This document shows, one piece after another, positions 8,377 through 15,953 of a stretch of 17,434 nucleotides of DNA (the stretch's first letter is position 1; each line of letters starts with the position of its first letter). The DNA is taken from positions 1 to 17,434 of the forward strand of contig JAUSNQ010000075.1 of NCBI GenBank assembly GCA_030655595.1, written 5' to 3'. Position numbers and translations under genes: made by a program. The stretch comes from Paludibacter sp. (GTDB lineage Bacteria; Bacteroidota; Bacteroidia; Bacteroidales; Paludibacteraceae). Under the pieces are notes generated by a model. That model saw only the letters and a program-made list of their open reading frames with translations, searched no databases and was not told where the DNA came from.

Positions 8377-8384
8377 CAAAATTA
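8377..8384 (-). promoter_or_regulatory. -7 box of the pheS promoter
   Basis: On the minus strand this reads TAATTTTG, an exact TAnnTTTG. No good -33 TTTG is seen at the usual distance. Transcription would begin near 8371. Confidence 0.45.
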
Positions 8385-8456
8385 ATGATTTTTTCCCAAT
8401 TATCTCCGAATTATAATTTTTTCATTGCCAAGCCCACATAAATCAAAATATTAGCT

Positions 8457-8464
8457 TATTTTTG
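8457..8464 (+). promoter_or_regulatory. -7 box of the DUF2461 gene promoter
   Basis: TATTTTTG is an exact TAnnTTTG box, 24 bases before the ATG at 8489. A matching -33 box is not evident. Together with the pheS box this makes a divergent promoter region of 137 bases. Confidence 0.5.
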
Positions 8465-8488
8465 CAGGGTTGATAACAGCAATATGAT

Positions 8489-9160
8489 ATGAAGATAGGA
8501 AACATATTGAACTTTTTAAGTGAATTAAAGGAGAATAACAACCGCGAATGGTTTGCCCAAAATAAACATCGATACGAAGAAACAAAGTCGGATTTTGAAC
8601 AAATCAGCAACTCTATTATCCTTGAAATCAGCAAATTTGATACGGAGATTGAGCAAGTTTCAGCCAAAGATTGTGTTTTCAGAATATATAGAGATACCCG
8701 TTTCTCACATGATAAGACTCCGTACAAAACGCACTATGGCGTGTTTATAGCTGCAGGCGGAGGCCGAAAGAGTGTACGCGGTGGGTATTATATTCACCTC
8801 GAACCAAACAATAGTTTTGTCGCAGTTGGTGTCTGGTGTCCGCCACCGGCCATACTCAAAGCTCTCCGACAGAGTGTTTACGACAATATTGATGAATTGA
8901 AAGAAATCACTAATCAGCCAGAGTTCTCAAAATATTTTCAGGATTTTTATCAGGAAGATAAATTAAAAACGGCTCCAAAAGGCTTCCCGAAAGATTTTCC
9001 TGAGATTGAATTGCTGAAATTAAAACATTATATGGTGGAATATAAATTGCAAGAAGATTTGCTGTTTGATGAAAATTTTCCAGTCTATCTAACTGAAATT
9101 CTCAAAGCAGCCCATCCATTGAATGTATTCTTGAATTATACAGTAGATGAAGTTGCCTGA
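8489..9160 (+). CDS. DUF2461 / TIGR02453 family protein
   Basis: This 223-residue cytoplasmic protein belongs to a widespread family of unknown biochemical role. Family hallmarks visible here are the N-terminal FLxxLxxNNNREWFxxNKxxYE segment (residues 9-29), the central FRIYRDTRFSHDKTPYKTHYG block (about 64-84), GGYYIHLEP (about 98-106), and a C-terminal LLKLKHYMVEYKL stretch. The length is normal for the family and the protein is intact. The ATG at 8489 fits the usual family start. No signal peptide or membrane segment is seen. The next gene starts 54 bases downstream on the same strand and may share its transcript. No function should be inferred from the context. Confidence 0.9.
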   Translation: MKIGNILNFLSELKENNNREWFAQNKHRYEETKSDFEQISNSIILEISKFDTEIEQVSAKDCVFRIYRDTRFSHDKTPYKTHYGVFIAAGGGRKSVRGGYYIHLEPNNSFVAVGVWCPPPAILKALRQSVYDNIDELKEITNQPEFSKYFQDFYQEDKLKTAPKGFPKDFPEIELLKLKHYMVEYKLQEDLLFDENFPVYLTEILKAAHPLNVFLNYTVDEVA

Positions 9161-9214
9161 TTCGATTCTGAATATCCCTTTTAATAACAACTAAAGACAA
9201 ATAAATCATTTGAT

Positions 9215-9661
9215 ATGATACTCGACACATTGAAAAACGGCATGAAATACGCCTCGCTACATCCAAAATTCAAGCAGGCATTCCATTATCTCTTAAACAA
9301 TGATTTAGAGGCACTTCCTGCTGGTAAAGTTGAATTAGATGGAAGCGATCTTGTTATTAATATTGTTGATTTAACCGGAAAATCTGTCGATGAAGCCCGC
9401 ATGGAGACGCATCATGATTTCATTGATATACAAGTGCCGGTGGGACAAACTGAAAGAATGGGATGGAAAGCTACCGAAAAACTAAGTGAAGTTACCGAAG
9501 CGTATCAAGCAGCCAAAGATGTTACCTTTTATGGTGACAAAGCCACGACTTTTGTAGATGTTAAACCATACGAATTTGCTGTGTTTTTTCCTGAAGATGG
9601 ACACCAACCGGGCATATCATCAGGGACTTACAGAAAAATCATTGTCAAGGTTAGGGTGTAA
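9215..9661 (+). CDS. YhcH/YjgK/YiaL family protein (DUF386)
   Basis: This 148-residue cupin-like protein resembles YhcH, YiaL and EbgC. Relatives are linked to sugar or sialic-acid metabolism and bind a metal. Visible motifs are METHHDFIDIQV (residues 63-74, with E64, H66 and H67 as likely ligands), the FFPEDGHQPGI segment (124-134, with H130), and the C-terminal KIIVKV strand containing K145. Length is normal and the frame is intact. It lies between a DUF2461 gene and glgB on the same strand, 54 and 64 bases away. No separate promoter box is clear on either side, so it may be part of a short operon. A carbohydrate-related role is possible given glgB next to it, but the substrate is unknown. 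Confidence 0.9.
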   Translation: MILDTLKNGMKYASLHPKFKQAFHYLLNNDLEALPAGKVELDGSDLVINIVDLTGKSVDEARMETHHDFIDIQVPVGQTERMGWKATEKLSEVTEAYQAAKDVTFYGDKATTFVDVKPYEFAVFFPEDGHQPGISSGTYRKIIVKVRV

Positions 9662-9725
9662 TTCACCTTTTCATTTATCATAATTTCCGGTCATTAAAAT
9701 TCCAATTGCTAAATCAAATTTATTT

Positions 9726-11726
9726 ATGGAAATGCTACCCCTTGTCAAATCGGATCCTTATCTGGAACCTTATGCAGCCGCAATTCAAGGTCGCTATGAG
9801 TATTTTCAGCAAGTTGAAAAAAGAGTATTGAATGATAATCATTCCTTATCCGATTTTGCAACAGGATATTTGTATTTCGGTTTGCACCGACTCACCGAAG
9901 GTTGGGTATTTCGGGAATGGGCACCCAATGCAACAGCAATCTTTTTAATTGGTGATTTCAACAACTGGCAAAGACATCCGGACTATCAACTCAAAAAGAT
10001 GCAACATGGTGTTTGGGAAATTAAACTTCCGGAATACGCCATTGCTCACACACAACTTTATAAGTTGCTCGTTGAATGGGAAGGTGGAGGCGGCGAAAGG
10101 ATTCCTGCATGGGCACGCAGGGTGGTACAAGATGAAGAAACCAAAATCTTCAGTGCGCAAGTGTGGCATCCGCTGCGTCCGTATAGTTTTAAAATTAAAA
10201 ACTTTATACCTCAAACAAATCCCCTACTCATTTACGAATGTCACATCGGCATGTCGAGTAGCGAAGAAAAAGTATCGACTTACAACGAATTTCGCACAAC
10301 TGTTTTACCCCGGATTATCAAAGCCGGCTACAATTGCATTCAACTGATGGCTATTCAGGAACATCCTTATTATGGGTCTTTCGGATACCATGTATCTAGT
10401 TTTTTTGCGGCTTCATCACGTTTCGGAACCCCCGACGAATTGAAATTATTGATTGATACTGCTCATGAAAGTGGCATTGCTGTAATCATGGATTTGGTTC
10501 ATTCTCATGCTGTTAAAAACGAGGTGGAAGGATTGGGCAGATTCGATGGAACTCCCTATCAGTATTTCCATGGTGGCGACCGAAGAGAGCATCCTGCGTG
10601 GGATTCTTTGTGTTTCGACTATGCTAAACCTTCCGTTTTACACTTTTTGCTATCGAATTGCAAGTTTTGGATAGAAGAATATAAGTTCGATGGCTACCGT
10701 TTCGATGGCATTACTTCGATGTTGTATCGAAGTCATGGCTTAGGCGAAGATTTTGGCAATTATGCCTCCTACTACAACATGAATCAGGATGGTGATGCCA
10801 TTTGCTATCTGACCTTAGCCAACAAACTCATTCACAGTGTGAATCCACATGCAATTACCATAGCGGAAGAAGTGAGCGGCATGCCCGGTTTGGGAGCAAA
10901 GGTGGAAGATGGTGGAATCGGTTTTGATTATCGGATGGCAATGGGGATTCCGGATTTCTGGATTAAATACATCAAAGAAGTCCGTGATGAAGACTGGAAA
11001 ATCGGACAGATTTTTTGGGAACTCACCAATCGTCGTGCCGAAGAAAAAACCGTCAGCTATGCCGAAAGTCATGATCAGGCGATGGTGGGCGATAAAACCA
11101 TCATATTCAGACTGATTGATGCCGAAATGTATTGGCATATGCAAAAGGGAGACAACACCCTCACAGTCGACCGGGGAATCGCATTGCATAAAATGATTCG
11201 ATTAATTACTGCTACAAGCATCAATGGTGCTTATCTGAATTTCATAGGTAATGAGTTCGGTCATCCCGAATGGATTGATTTTCCACGCGAAGGCAACGGC
11301 TGGTCCCATAAATACGCACGTCGACAATGGGAGTTGGTGGATAATCCTAAAAACCTCTATCACGATTTGGGTGTTTTCGATAGAGATATGATTGCATTAA
11401 TCAAATCCATCCCTGAATTTAATCAACACAACATCGATGTACTATGGAACAAGGAAGATGATAAAGTCATCGCATTCCAACGTGCCGACCACATCTTCAT
11501 CTTTAATTTCAATGGAAATCAATCATTTACCGACTATGGAATTCTCGCAGAAACCGGAATATACCAAGTAGTGCTGAATACCGACAATTCTAAGTATGGC
11601 GGCTTCGATTTGGTGGATGAATCCATTGAGCATGTAACAATTCCACAACCAAAACACGAAGGCGGTAAAGAATGGCTGATGCTATACTTACCTGCCAGAA
11701 GTGCCATGGTACTGAAACAAATCTAG
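9726..11726 (+). CDS. glgB: 1,4-alpha-glucan (glycogen) branching enzyme, GH13_8 type
   Basis: The enzyme cuts alpha-1,4 glucan chains and reattaches them by alpha-1,6 bonds, creating branch points in glycogen (EC 2.4.1.18). Of its 666 residues, about 55-150 form a CBM48 domain (FREWAPNATAIFLIGDFNNW). The GH13 barrel follows, with DLVHSH (256-261), the nucleophile D327 in DGYRFDGITSML, the acid/base E381 in TIAEEVSG, and H449-D450 in YAESHDQAMVGDK. A C-terminal beta domain completes it. YAESHDQAxVGDKT and the absence of a long N1 domain are typical of the eukaryote-like GH13_8 branching enzymes, known also from Bacteroidetes, and not of the E. coli GH13_9 type. No glycogen synthase or other glg gene is in the window. 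A hairpin lies 31 bases after the stop. Confidence 0.95.
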   Translation: MEMLPLVKSDPYLEPYAAAIQGRYEYFQQVEKRVLNDNHSLSDFATGYLYFGLHRLTEGWVFREWAPNATAIFLIGDFNNWQRHPDYQLKKMQHGVWEIKLPEYAIAHTQLYKLLVEWEGGGGERIPAWARRVVQDEETKIFSAQVWHPLRPYSFKIKNFIPQTNPLLIYECHIGMSSSEEKVSTYNEFRTTVLPRIIKAGYNCIQLMAIQEHPYYGSFGYHVSSFFAASSRFGTPDELKLLIDTAHESGIAVIMDLVHSHAVKNEVEGLGRFDGTPYQYFHGGDRREHPAWDSLCFDYAKPSVLHFLLSNCKFWIEEYKFDGYRFDGITSMLYRSHGLGEDFGNYASYYNMNQDGDAICYLTLANKLIHSVNPHAITIAEEVSGMPGLGAKVEDGGIGFDYRMAMGIPDFWIKYIKEVRDEDWKIGQIFWELTNRRAEEKTVSYAESHDQAMVGDKTIIFRLIDAEMYWHMQKGDNTLTVDRGIALHKMIRLITATSINGAYLNFIGNEFGHPEWIDFPREGNGWSHKYARRQWELVDNPKNLYHDLGVFDRDMIALIKSIPEFNQHNIDVLWNKEDDKVIAFQRADHIFIFNFNGNQSFTDYGILAETGIYQVVLNTDNSKYGGFDLVDESIEHVTIPQPKHEGGKEWLMLYLPARSAMVLKQI

Positions 11727-11757
11727 AATGCTCACATCGCCCTTTCTGAGTGGGATT

Positions 11758-11793
11758 TAGATATCTTTCATCATTACTTCTGAAAGATATTTA
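11758..11793. terminator. Hairpin between convergent glgB and the BASS transporter gene
   Basis: ATATCTTTCA (11761-11770) and TGAAAGATAT (11781-11790) are perfect reverse complements around a 10-base loop. The stem extends by three more pairs (one G-U) to 11758/11793. It lies between two convergent genes and could serve both strands. The stem is AT-rich and no long T-run follows on either strand, so it may be a weak or processing-type terminator. Confidence 0.5.
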
Positions 11794-11804
11794 GAGTTAT
11801 TTCA

Positions 11805-12860
11805 TCACCTTTTTTGACTCGGACAAGAGCCCTGACTTGGGTCTCTTTTCAATTGCTTGGGTAAAAATCCATCCGGGTAATGTGTGACGTATGCTTCGCC
11901 GAAAAGCCGATTGTGAATGACCGTATTTTTATAGATATCCCAGTCGAAACGACCCTTCTTGCGGAAATACAAAGTAACTACAGAAGAACTGATTACGATG
12001 AAAGTCGAATATAAGATTGCCATCCAGAGCATCGGACTTTGTAGCGGTTCCTGAAAACTCAACAAAATAACTGCAAAAGCCACCGGGCCGTTCTGTATGC
12101 CCGTTTCAAGCGAAATTGCCCTTTGGAAAAGCGGGAACATCCCCATTGCTTTTGACAACAGAAAACCAAATAAAAAGCCCGAGATACCAAGTCCTACAGC
12201 CCCTATATAAACAACAGCGGGAGTTTCGAGAAACAAACCACCATGTCGTAGGAATGCAGTCAGCAGCAAATACAGAATCACCAGCACACCCACAAATCCG
12301 GCAGTATCTTCAGCGGTTTTTGCCCAATCAGGCGATTTCTTTTTCAATAACATCCCCAGCGCCACAGGTACTAAAACCAACACCAATGAACTGATGATGT
12401 TACCGGTTGGAATCACAAAAGATGCATCAGCATTACCGGCTGCTTGCATTTCAGTAGTGATCTGACTGATAAAACCACCGGTATATAACTTCAGCAGGAA
12501 AGGCATCATGAAAAGTGCCAGTACCGTCGAAGCAGTTGTCATAGAAATACTTAAAGCCACTGACCCTCTCGAAAAATAAGTAAACATATTCGAAGTTGTA
12601 CCTCCGGGCAGCGTTCCTATCAGGATAAGAGAAATAGCAAATGCCGGATGCATCCCCAAAACTGTTGAAAGTCCAAGTGCAATCAACGGCATCAAACCGA
12701 ATTGTGATAAGAAACCGATTAACACGCCGCGTGGTTTGCGAACCACGGCACGAAAATCGTCAACAGTCAGACTGGCTCCCATGCCCAGCATAATCACAAA
12801 AATCATGACAGCTAGCAGGGCTTGATCTTGAGGATAAAGTAATTGGGTGTTAAATTCCAT
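11805..12860 (-). CDS. Bile acid:sodium symporter (BASS) family transporter
   Basis: This 351-residue inner-membrane protein has a very hydrophobic core with about nine to ten transmembrane segments over residues 12-305. Family marks are GTLPGGTTSNMFTYFSRG (about 82-99) and RAISLETGIQNGPVA (about 243-257), two of the unwound or conserved segments near the substrate and sodium sites. BASS members move organic acids such as bile acids, pantoate or pyruvate with sodium; the substrate here cannot be told. The C-terminus (from about 306) is a polar cytoplasmic tail ending in a basic stretch, longer than in many relatives. The start codon lies four bases after the stop of the acyl-CoA synthetase gene, so the two are surely co-transcribed. 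That suggests a carboxylate substrate connected to CoA activation, which is inference. Confidence 0.88.
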   Translation of the reverse strand: MEFNTQLLYPQDQALLAVMIFVIMLGMGASLTVDDFRAVVRKPRGVLIGFLSQFGLMPLIALGLSTVLGMHPAFAISLILIGTLPGGTTSNMFTYFSRGSVALSISMTTASTVLALFMMPFLLKLYTGGFISQITTEMQAAGNADASFVIPTGNIISSLVLVLVPVALGMLLKKKSPDWAKTAEDTAGFVGVLVILYLLLTAFLRHGGLFLETPAVVYIGAVGLGISGFLFGFLLSKAMGMFPLFQRAISLETGIQNGPVAFAVILLSFQEPLQSPMLWMAILYSTFIVISSSVVTLYFRKKGRFDWDIYKNTVIHNRLFGEAYVTHYPDGFLPKQLKRDPSQGSCPSQKR

Positions 12861-12864
12861 GATC

Positions 12865-14796
12865 TTATTTATTTTTTGTTAATTCGTTCTTAAATAACTC
12901 ATCGATAACGTGATAGAACTTCTTTTCTACTACGTGGCGTTTGATTTTATATAAGTTTGTCAACTCATGACCAACCTGGAAACTCTCCTGCAACAAACGA
13001 AAATCACGTACTTGTTCAAAGCGCTTAAACCCATGATGTGAAGAGTTAATGCGTTTGATTTCTTCTCTGATTATTTTTTGAGCTTCAGTATTTAAAGCCA
13101 ATTCTTCGATTGACTTAACCTTGACACCTGCCTGTCTGAATTCATTAAGCGAAGGCACGATGATGGCTCCCAGAAATTTCTTGTCCTGACCCACCACCAT
13201 ACAATGATCGATAAAATTGCTTTGTAGCAGACACATTTCGATGGGTTCCGGCTCTACATTCTCACCGCTCAATAAAACGATGGTAGATTTTGAGCGTCCG
13301 AGTATTTTCAAACAGTTATTGAAAGTCATCATCCCCAAATCACCTGTTCGCATCCAGCCATCCACCACTGTGCTTGCAGTCAGCTCGGGATCTTTGTAGT
13401 ATCCTTTCATAACTTGCGGACCTTTCACCCATATCTCTCCCCGCAAACCGCGTCCCTGATTTGGTTGCTGCTGATTAGGATATAGAATCTCTCCCGTTTC
13501 AGGATCTACGATCTGTACTTCTGTTCCCGGAATAGGCGGTCCAACTGTCCCAACAACCAAATCCTCTGTAGCACGACAAGAAATTACCGGAGAAGTTTCC
13601 GTCATACCATACCCTTCAAGCACAGGAATACCCACAAAATTGAAAAAATTATCGATGTGGATAGGCAGTGCACCACCACCTGATATAGTAGCAATCAACG
13701 ACCCACCTGCACCCAATCGGATGCGTTCGAGTACGGCAGCGTTAAAGAAGCCATACCATGGCAGTACGATTATCCAACGGATGACATGCAAAGGCATCAG
13801 CAAAATGCGTTTCAATAAAGATTCACGTTTGACTTTCAAATTTTTATTGTGCATGAAATATTGAGACGCCGTATATTGTTTCGAAATAAAATAGGCAATG
13901 TGAAACAACACCTGGCGAACCGGATGCGATGCTTTGATGTTTTGCATAATCCTTTCGTGCAGTTTCTCCCATAATCGAGGTGCAGAAGCCATGAAAGTCG
14001 GCTCAACATTACGCATATCATCACCCAAAGTTAAAATGCTGGAATAATAAGTACACCCGCCAAAACTGATGGTGTACATTTCAACTACCCGCTCAAAAAT
14101 ATGCCAGATAGGCAAAACAGATAATACACGGTCGTTGATGTTATGCTTACCTGGCAAACTCACAACCTGAGAAATCATGTTGGCGTGGGTCAACATAACA
14201 CCTTTCGGCTTGCCTGTTGTGCCTGAAGTGTAAATGAGCGTAAATAAATCATCCGGTTGGATTCCGGCAATTCTTGTTTCAACGCGACGGTCACCTGCTG
14301 TCCGCAGCTTAGCACCCAAATCATAAATCTCTTGTAAACTCCTCACTCCTTGTCGGGGCGTGACTTTTCGATCAATTAAAATCACTTCTTTCAGCATAGG
14401 TAGTTGACTTTTAATGCCAAGCAGTTTTTGCTGCAATTCATCTGTTTCAACAAAAGCAACCTGAATACCTGCATGTTCGATGATATACAGCAATTCATCA
14501 TCCGTAACATCCCTGCCGCGCGGCACATCGGCAGAACCACAAAATTGCACTGCCCAATCGGCCAGCATCCATTCATAGCGATTATCCCCAAAGTGACCAA
14601 TGTGATCGCAAGCCTGCACGCCTAATTCTATCAGACCGGTAGCAAGATTTAGCGCTTGCTCATTAAGTTCCCGAAACGAGACCGGTCTCCATTTAAGAGC
14701 ACTTTCCCGTATAGCAAAAGCAGGTAAAGCATCGTATCGTTCTGCTGCTTTTTGATATAACAATGCGAGGTTTTCTGTGTAAATGCGGTATGCCAT
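12865..14796 (-). CDS. Long-chain fatty acid--CoA ligase (AMP-dependent synthetase)
   Basis: This 643-residue enzyme of the ANL superfamily activates a fatty acid with ATP to an acyl-adenylate and then to acyl-CoA (EC 6.2.1.3). Motifs in order: the phosphate-binding loop YTSGTTGKPKGVMLTHANM (189-207), GYGMTETSP (395-403), GWMRTGDLG (480-488), the hinge region ILGRSKSTIVLLSGENVEP (498-516), and a C-terminal K617 in ELTNLYKIKRHVV at the position of the catalytic A10 lysine. The insertion between the first two motifs and the VPRGRDVTDDEL segment are typical of the FadD15/Faa1-like long-chain group. No membrane anchor is obvious. It is the first gene of a two-gene operon with the BASS transporter. 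Its promoter is full consensus and carries a palindrome, so it is probably regulated. The exact acid substrate is not certain. Confidence 0.92.
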   Translation of the reverse strand: MAYRIYTENLALLYQKAAERYDALPAFAIRESALKWRPVSFRELNEQALNLATGLIELGVQACDHIGHFGDNRYEWMLADWAVQFCGSADVPRGRDVTDDELLYIIEHAGIQVAFVETDELQQKLLGIKSQLPMLKEVILIDRKVTPRQGVRSLQEIYDLGAKLRTAGDRRVETRIAGIQPDDLFTLIYTSGTTGKPKGVMLTHANMISQVVSLPGKHNINDRVLSVLPIWHIFERVVEMYTISFGGCTYYSSILTLGDDMRNVEPTFMASAPRLWEKLHERIMQNIKASHPVRQVLFHIAYFISKQYTASQYFMHNKNLKVKRESLLKRILLMPLHVIRWIIVLPWYGFFNAAVLERIRLGAGGSLIATISGGGALPIHIDNFFNFVGIPVLEGYGMTETSPVISCRATEDLVVGTVGPPIPGTEVQIVDPETGEILYPNQQQPNQGRGLRGEIWVKGPQVMKGYYKDPELTASTVVDGWMRTGDLGMMTFNNCLKILGRSKSTIVLLSGENVEPEPIEMCLLQSNFIDHCMVVGQDKKFLGAIIVPSLNEFRQAGVKVKSIEELALNTEAQKIIREEIKRINSSHHGFKRFEQVRDFRLLQESFQVGHELTNLYKIKRHVVEKKFYHVIDELFKNELTKNK

Positions 14797-14844
14797 TGTT
14801 GGTTGTTTTATTAATTATTTTTAAATCACTAAAAAATGACTGCG

Positions 14845-14875
14845 CAAAAATAGCAATAATTGCACATTATCCAAA
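14845..14875 (-). promoter_or_regulatory. Promoter of the acyl-CoA synthetase / BASS operon
   Basis: On the minus strand TTTG (14872-14875) is followed after exactly 19 bases by TATTTTTG (14845-14852). Both boxes match the Bacteroidetes consensus. Transcription should start near 14839, giving a leader of about 43 bases. Confidence 0.75.
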
Positions 14876-14885
14876 TTAATGTGCA
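14861..14885. promoter_or_regulatory. Palindromic operator candidate over the -33 box
   Basis: TGCACATTA (14861-14869) and TAATGTGCA (14877-14885) are perfect 9-base inverted repeats separated by 7 bases. The -33 TTTG of the operon promoter sits in the spacer. Size and placement fit the site of a dimeric repressor that blocks sigma-factor contact. The regulator is not in the window. Confidence 0.55.
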
Positions 14886-14950
14886 TATTATTTGAATAAA
14901 ACAATCAATAATATTAAAATCTGGAAATTCTACCCAGGTAGTTAAAATGA

Positions 14951-14977
14951 AAAAATGCGCAAGATTTGCGCATTTTT
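14951..14977 (-). terminator. Intrinsic terminator of the greA-HIT operon
   Basis: AAAAATGCGCAA (14951-14962) and TTGCGCATTTTT (14966-14977) form a perfect 12-pair stem with a 3-base loop. On the minus strand it ends in a run of six T. It lies 103 bases after the HIT stop codon and ahead of the acyl-CoA synthetase promoter. It is symmetric enough to work on both strands. Confidence 0.85.
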
Positions 14978-15032
14978 GGTAGTCTCTAATGAGTTTATCT
15001 TAAATCTCCGAATGACTTTCAGCAAAAACCTT

Positions 15033-15080
15033 TTATATCCAATTCCTGATTTGATCTGCTATTCGGGACATAGCTTCCGG
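15033..15080 (-). pseudogene. Detached second copy of the HIT gene 3' end
   Basis: Directly after the HIT stop codon, and in the same frame, 16 codons read PEAMSRIADQIRNWI and then TAA. The true C-terminus is DSDEMSRIADQIRNCI and TAA. The period is exactly 48 bases. From ATG to TAA the two copies differ at five positions, all third codon positions (Ile, Ala, Arg, Cys/Trp, Ile). That pattern suggests both copies were coding when they diverged. Confidence 0.7.
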
Positions 15081-15470
15081 TTAAATGCAATTTCTGATTT
15101 GATCAGCAATTCGGGACATCTCATCCGAATCCAGTTTTAGCTTGGGATTGCGAAAATTAAGATCCGATTCATTGTTCAATGGAACCAAGTGAATATGAGC
15201 ATGAGGAATTTCCATTCCAAGCACTACTATCCCTACACGAACGCAGGGAAGGGCTTTTTGAATTGCCACAGCAATTTTTTTTGAAAAAATCATCATGTCG
15301 CCAAGCAACTCATCTTCCAGATCAAAGATATAATCCTCTTCGATTTTAGGCACAACAAGGGTGTGTCCTTTGGTCATCGGACTAATATCCAAAAAGGCAA
15401 AGAACTTTTCATCCTCTGCAATTTTATAGCATGGGATGTCACCCCGAATTATCTTAGTAAATAGCGTCAT
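15081..15470 (-). CDS. HIT-family (histidine triad) nucleotide hydrolase/transferase
   Basis: This 129-residue cytosolic protein carries the HxHxH triad H90-A-H92-I-H94 in the segment EIPHAHIHLVP. Other family marks are FTKIIRGDIPCYKI near the N-terminus, the FAFLDISPMTKGHTLVVPK block (about 24-42), and a usual length for HinT-like proteins. These enzymes typically hydrolyse nucleoside phosphoramidates or adenylates; the physiological substrate is not known. The N-terminal half resembles HinT closely (GDIPCYKIAEDEKFFAFLDISP). The ATG lies five bases after the greA stop, so it is translated from the greA transcript. The C-terminal 16 codons are repeated in frame after the stop codon. A strong terminator follows. 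Confidence 0.93.
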   Translation of the reverse strand: MTLFTKIIRGDIPCYKIAEDEKFFAFLDISPMTKGHTLVVPKIEEDYIFDLEDELLGDMMIFSKKIAVAIQKALPCVRVGIVVLGMEIPHAHIHLVPLNNESDLNFRNPKLKLDSDEMSRIADQIRNCI

Positions 15471-15475
15471 GTTGA

Positions 15476-15946
15476 TTACAAAGTAATTTCCACCACTTCA
15501 AACTCAAGCATTCCAGAAGGCACCTGCACAGATGCTTTCTCTCCGACTTTCTTTCCGAGTAATCCTTTGGCAATAGGAGTTGTAACAGAGAGTTTACCTT
15601 CTTTCAAGTTGGCTTCACTTTCCGACACAATCATATAGGTCATAACCTGACCTGAATTTACATTTTTAATTTTTACGCGATTGAGTATCTGTACCTCATT
15701 AGTATTAATCTTCGATTCATCAATCATACGTGCAGAAGCAACAGTTTCCTTCAACTGGGAGATTTTCATCTCAAGCATGCCTTGGGCTTCTTTTGCAGCA
15801 TCATATTCAGCATTCTCAGACAAATCTCCTTTATCTCTTGCCTCAGCAATCTGTTTTGAAATAGCAGGACGCTGTACACGTTCTAATTCATTCAGTTCTT
15901 CGATTAATTTTTTGTATCCTGCTTCTGTCATGTAAGTTACTGCCAT
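15476..15946 (-). CDS. greA: Transcription elongation factor GreA
   Basis: GreA inserts its N-terminal coiled coil into the secondary channel of RNA polymerase and stimulates cleavage of backtracked RNA. The protein has 156 residues, the normal length. The coiled coil covers about residues 5-75 and carries the acidic tip D41 and E44 in GDLSENAEYDAAKE, essential for cleavage. The C-terminal FKBP-like domain covers about 80-156 (TPIAKGLLGKKVGEKASVQVPSGMLEFEVVEI). The start at 15946 is fixed by an AGGAGG seven bases upstream, which is unusually strong for this phylum. It heads an operon with the HIT gene. A hairpin with a T-run lies in its leader, so expression may be controlled by attenuation, as known for E. 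coli greA (inference). Confidence 0.97.
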   Translation of the reverse strand: MAVTYMTEAGYKKLIEELNELERVQRPAISKQIAEARDKGDLSENAEYDAAKEAQGMLEMKISQLKETVASARMIDESKINTNEVQILNRVKIKNVNSGQVMTYMIVSESEANLKEGKLSVTTPIAKGLLGKKVGEKASVQVPSGMLEFEVVEITL

Positions 15947-15953
15947 GATAAAT

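Larger units (their letters stand above)
14797..15080. other. Intergenic region between the acyl-CoA synthetase and HIT genes
   Basis: This stretch has no credible gene. From right to left (the direction of transcription on the minus strand) it holds a decayed copy of the HIT gene 3' end (15033-15080), a strong terminator (14951-14977), a palindrome (14861-14885) and the acyl-CoA synthetase promoter (14845-14875). Confidence 0.75.

Noticed and set aside
9949..10347. 132-residue plus-strand frame inside glgB
   Set aside because: It overlaps the CBM48 and early barrel part of a well-supported glgB in another frame; no family features.
10815..11189. 124-residue minus-strand frame inside glgB
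   Set aside because: Antisense to the catalytic part of glgB; no recognisable motif.
15033..15128. CRISPR-like or attachment-site reading of the 48-base direct repeat
   Set aside because: Only two copies, directly adjacent with no spacer, and both explained by the HIT reading frame. An old attachment scar remains possible but no integrase is present.
14955..15140. 61-residue plus-strand frame across the HIT 3' duplication
   Set aside because: It is the reverse complement of the duplicated HIT tail and the terminator, which explains its repetitive look (SGHSFRLNAISDLISNSGH).
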